A stretch of 32,110 bases of DNA, taken from Spirochaetaceae bacterium (GTDB taxonomy: Bacteria > Spirochaetota > Spirochaetia > SZUA-6 > Bin103). The stretch spans positions 1-32,110 of the forward strand of contig JAPPKD010000051.1 in the NCBI GenBank assembly GCA_028820215.1. Reading direction: 5' to 3'. Under the pieces are notes generated by a model. The model saw only the letters and a list, made by a program, of their open reading frames with translations. It was not told the DNA's origin and did no database searches. The position numbers and the translations under genes are program-made. Of this stretch, positions 30,123 through 32,110 are shown piece after piece; the first letter of the stretch is position 1, and each line of letters begins with the position of its first letter.

Positions 30123-30953
30123 GTGAAACTGGCACTCTCCGTACGGGTGGCCGAGGGGTTCGGGGACAAGCGGCGGGCGACCGCCTCCCTGGACGACCTG
30201 GCCCGCATCGCGACCGACAACGGCTATGCCGCGCTGTGCATGCGCGCGTCGCAACTCGGCACCCACTCGCCTCCTGACGAGGTTCGCCGCGGGCGGCAGA
30301 CCCTGGACGCAGCCGGTCTGGCCGTGTCGATGGTGACCGGCGACTTCCCGATCCCGGAAAACGACGACGTGCATGGACCGCAAGCGCTGCGCGACATCGG
30401 CCCCTACCTCGATCTGGCCGAGGCGTTGGGCAGCGGCCTGTTGAGGATGTGCATGAAATCAGACGACGACATCCCGCATGCGCAGCGGGCCGCCGATCAG
30501 GCGGCAGAGCGGGGTCTGCGCCTTGCCCACCAGTGCCACACCCGAAGCCTCTTCGAGGAAGTGGACCGGTCGCTGGACGTGCTGTCCGCGATCGACCGTC
30601 CCAACTTCGGGCTGATCTACGAACCGGCCAATCTCGACCACGCCGGGCAGGAGTACGGGGCTGCGACCATCCGGCGCTTCGCTCCCTACATCGTCAACGT
30701 CTATCTCCAGAACCACCGCGTCCATCCGCAGGGCACGGACTCCATGGGCACCTGGTGCCGCGGGGCGGTCCCCTTCGACCACGTGCCGATGTGGGAACCG
30801 GGCCTGCCGTTCGACGCCATCCTGCCCGCGCTGGGGGACGTCGGCTACGACGGGTACGTGACCGTGCACCAGGCGTTCGCCAGTCTCAGCGGCCCCGCCG
30901 AGGCCGCGGCCCGCACCGCCGACTACCTGCGGTCGATCGCGCCATTCGACTGA
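30123..30953 (+). CDS. Sugar phosphate isomerase/epimerase-type TIM-barrel protein
   Basis: A 276-residue protein of the xylose-isomerase-like/AP endonuclease family 2 barrel. VKLALSVRVAEGFGDK starts strand 1; DLARIATDNGYAALCMRAS, GLAVSMVTGDFPIP, LGSGLLRMCMKSDDD, GLRLAHQCHTRSLFEEVDRSLDVL, FGLIYEPANLDHAGQEYG, IVNVYLQNHRV and YDGYVTVHQAF follow the usual strand order, with acidic and His residues at the expected metal positions. Such proteins isomerise or epimerise sugars, often alongside Gfo/Idh/MocA oxidoreductases, as here. The substrate is unknown. It starts at GTG 30123 behind a good ribosome site, and its TGA shares one base with the following ATG (30953). Confidence 0.9.
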   Translation: MKLALSVRVAEGFGDKRRATASLDDLARIATDNGYAALCMRASQLGTHSPPDEVRRGRQTLDAAGLAVSMVTGDFPIPENDDVHGPQALRDIGPYLDLAEALGSGLLRMCMKSDDDIPHAQRAADQAAERGLRLAHQCHTRSLFEEVDRSLDVLSAIDRPNFGLIYEPANLDHAGQEYGAATIRRFAPYIVNVYLQNHRVHPQGTDSMGTWCRGAVPFDHVPMWEPGLPFDAILPALGDVGYDGYVTVHQAFASLSGPAEAAARTADYLRSIAPFD

Positions 30954-32062
30954 TGGCCGCCGCGCAGCCGCTCGGCGTGGGCGTGCTCGGCGCCACCGGC
31001 AACATCGGACGCAGGTACCGCGCCGAGCTGCGCGGGATTCCCGAGCAGGCGCGCATCGTGGCGCTCTGCGCGCGCCGCCGCGAGCGGCTGCAGCGAGCGC
31101 GGGACGAGGACGGCGCCGTGCTGATCACCACCGACTGGCGGGCGGTCGTGGCCCATCCGGAGGTCCACGTGGTGCTGATCGCCACTCCGGACGACCAGCA
31201 CCTGGAGCCGGCCCTGGCATGCGCCGCGGCCGGCCGGCACCTGATCTGCGAGAAGCCGGTGGCGCGTACGGCAGCCGAGGCCGTGGCGATCCGGGAGGCG
31301 TTCCGCGAGACCGGACTCGGCCACTTCGTGCCGTTCTGGAGCCGGTACGAGCCGCCGCTCGTGCGCGCCCGCCAACTGATCGCTGGTGGCGCGGTGGGTC
31401 GCGTGCGCTGGTTCACCTATCGCCGCCACATGCCGCGCACCGCCGGAAGCGCGTTCACGTGGCGCGACGACGCGGCCCTGTCGACCGCCGGAGCCGTCGC
31501 CGACCTGGGCGTGCACATGATCGACGCGCTGCGCTGGATGTTGGGCGAAGAGCCACGTCGGGTGCTGAGCCACGGTCAGTCGCTGGAGTCGTCCAAGCCG
31601 TACGCGGGCGAGTTGGATATGCAGGAAGCGGCGGCCTGCACCGAGGCGGATGAGGAGCGCCGCCCCACCGCCTGGGACCACGGCACCGTGCTGGTGGAGC
31701 TGTCCGGTGGCATCGCCGGCGTGCTGATGACCTCGGAGTCGGCGCGGGTGCGCGGCGGCCTGTCGCCGGAGCTCGAGATCCACGGCGAGGCGGCATCTCT
31801 CTCCGCCGACTCGAGCAGCGGCCGGATCGAGCTGCTTGAAGGCGGCGGACCGCCGCTCGTGGAGACGGTGGCGACCGACGCCGGCGTCAATCGCTTCGGC
31901 AGCCACGTCCTCCCGGCGCTCCGGGAACGGGTGTCAGCCCCGGCGGGGGCACGTTCGGACCATCCGGGACTCGACGACGGCGTGCACGCGGCGCGCTACG
32001 TCGATGCCTGCCTGAAGTCAGCCGAGACCGGATCCTGGGCGTCCGTCGAAGCGCCGCGCTAG
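30953..32062 (+). CDS. Gfo/Idh/MocA-family oxidoreductase
   Basis: A 369-residue NAD(P)-dependent sugar-type dehydrogenase. The Rossmann loop is GVGVLGATGNIGRRY; VHVVLIATPDDQHLEPALACAAAGRHLICEKPVA carries the family EKP motif, and STAGAVADLGVHMIDALRWMLGE is the usual second-domain helix with the conserved His. The C-terminal half (about 170-330) is the beta-sheet substrate domain. It probably oxidises or reduces a sugar, inositol or related hydroxyl group in the cytoplasm. Its ATG overlaps the isomerase stop by one base, so both are translated together. The gene is complete, ending TAG 32060-32062, 48 bases before the window edge. The start is fixed by the overlap. Confidence 0.94.
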   Translation: MAAAQPLGVGVLGATGNIGRRYRAELRGIPEQARIVALCARRRERLQRARDEDGAVLITTDWRAVVAHPEVHVVLIATPDDQHLEPALACAAAGRHLICEKPVARTAAEAVAIREAFRETGLGHFVPFWSRYEPPLVRARQLIAGGAVGRVRWFTYRRHMPRTAGSAFTWRDDAALSTAGAVADLGVHMIDALRWMLGEEPRRVLSHGQSLESSKPYAGELDMQEAAACTEADEERRPTAWDHGTVLVELSGGIAGVLMTSESARVRGGLSPELEIHGEAASLSADSSSGRIELLEGGGPPLVETVATDAGVNRFGSHVLPALRERVSAPAGARSDHPGLDDGVHAARYVDACLKSAETGSWASVEAPR

Positions 32063-32110
32063 CCCGCATAGCTCACCAAGGGGGATAGACACGGGGTGGT
32101 ATTTGTGGTA

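Noticed and set aside
1..32110. tRNA, rRNA, CRISPR array, transposase, phage integrase or attachment site
   Set aside because: I looked for T-loop signatures, regularly spaced repeats, terminal inverted repeats and integrase/transposase motifs and found none.

Overview
The window comes from a high-GC bacterial chromosome with dense, intact genes. I saw no rRNA, tRNA, CRISPR array, phage or insertion-sequence gene. Lineage is uncertain. A 61-residue bacterial histone (a type known from Bdellovibrio and Leptospira) and an AAA-ATPase-like/PD-(D/E)XK protein (a family expanded in spirochaetes and Bacteroidota) make an uncultured high-GC spirochaete a reasonable low-confidence guess. No stretch longer than 300 bases lacks a gene. 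The last 48 bases (32063-32110) hold nothing I can identify.

Region 1 (1-3380): an RRM RNA-binding protein, then a leftward group of VanZ-like protein, small histone-fold protein, GNAT acetyltransferase and a conserved protein of unknown function. Region 2 (3407-9620): an aldo/keto reductase converging on a nitrilase-family amidohydrolase. The nitrilase diverges from a tight three-gene operon of a ceramidase-like protein with altered metal-site motifs, a PucC/BCD-type MFS transporter and an M81 (MlrC-like) metallopeptidase. It looks like an uptake and breakdown module for an unknown amide-containing compound. Region 3 (9639-12677): a frameshifted membrane-protein gene, a secreted M23 peptidase and the AAA-like/PD-(D/E)XK protein.

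Region 4 (12758-19065) is the SOS mutasome cassette lexA-imuA-imuB-dnaE2. A 12-bp palindrome, AGAC-N4-GTCT, lies at the lexA start and again before imuA, where a second, degenerate copy forms a perfect 13-bp inverted repeat with it. This is the best candidate for the LexA operator and it differs from the LexA boxes I know. Region 5 (19083-22344): a retropepsin-like protease, a DUF1015 protein, a hicBA toxin-antitoxin pair, a PIG-L family protein with a changed active-site motif and a possible 45-residue small protein.

Region 6 (22348-29120, leftward): a heterodimeric ABC exporter pair translationally coupled to a polyphosphate kinase 2, a histidinol-phosphate-aminotransferase-like enzyme and a fatty acid desaturase. 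Region 7 (29179-32062): a second nitrilase-family enzyme, a sugar phosphate isomerase/epimerase-type TIM-barrel protein and a Gfo/Idh/MocA oxidoreductase, probably one catabolic operon.

Several genes that open a transcription unit have a promoter-like -10 hexamer only 6-9 bases before the start codon, in some cases with a -35-like hexamer 16-17 bases further upstream. This suggests that leaderless or nearly leaderless transcripts are common here, while histone, aldo/keto reductase and isomerase genes carry ordinary Shine-Dalgarno sites.
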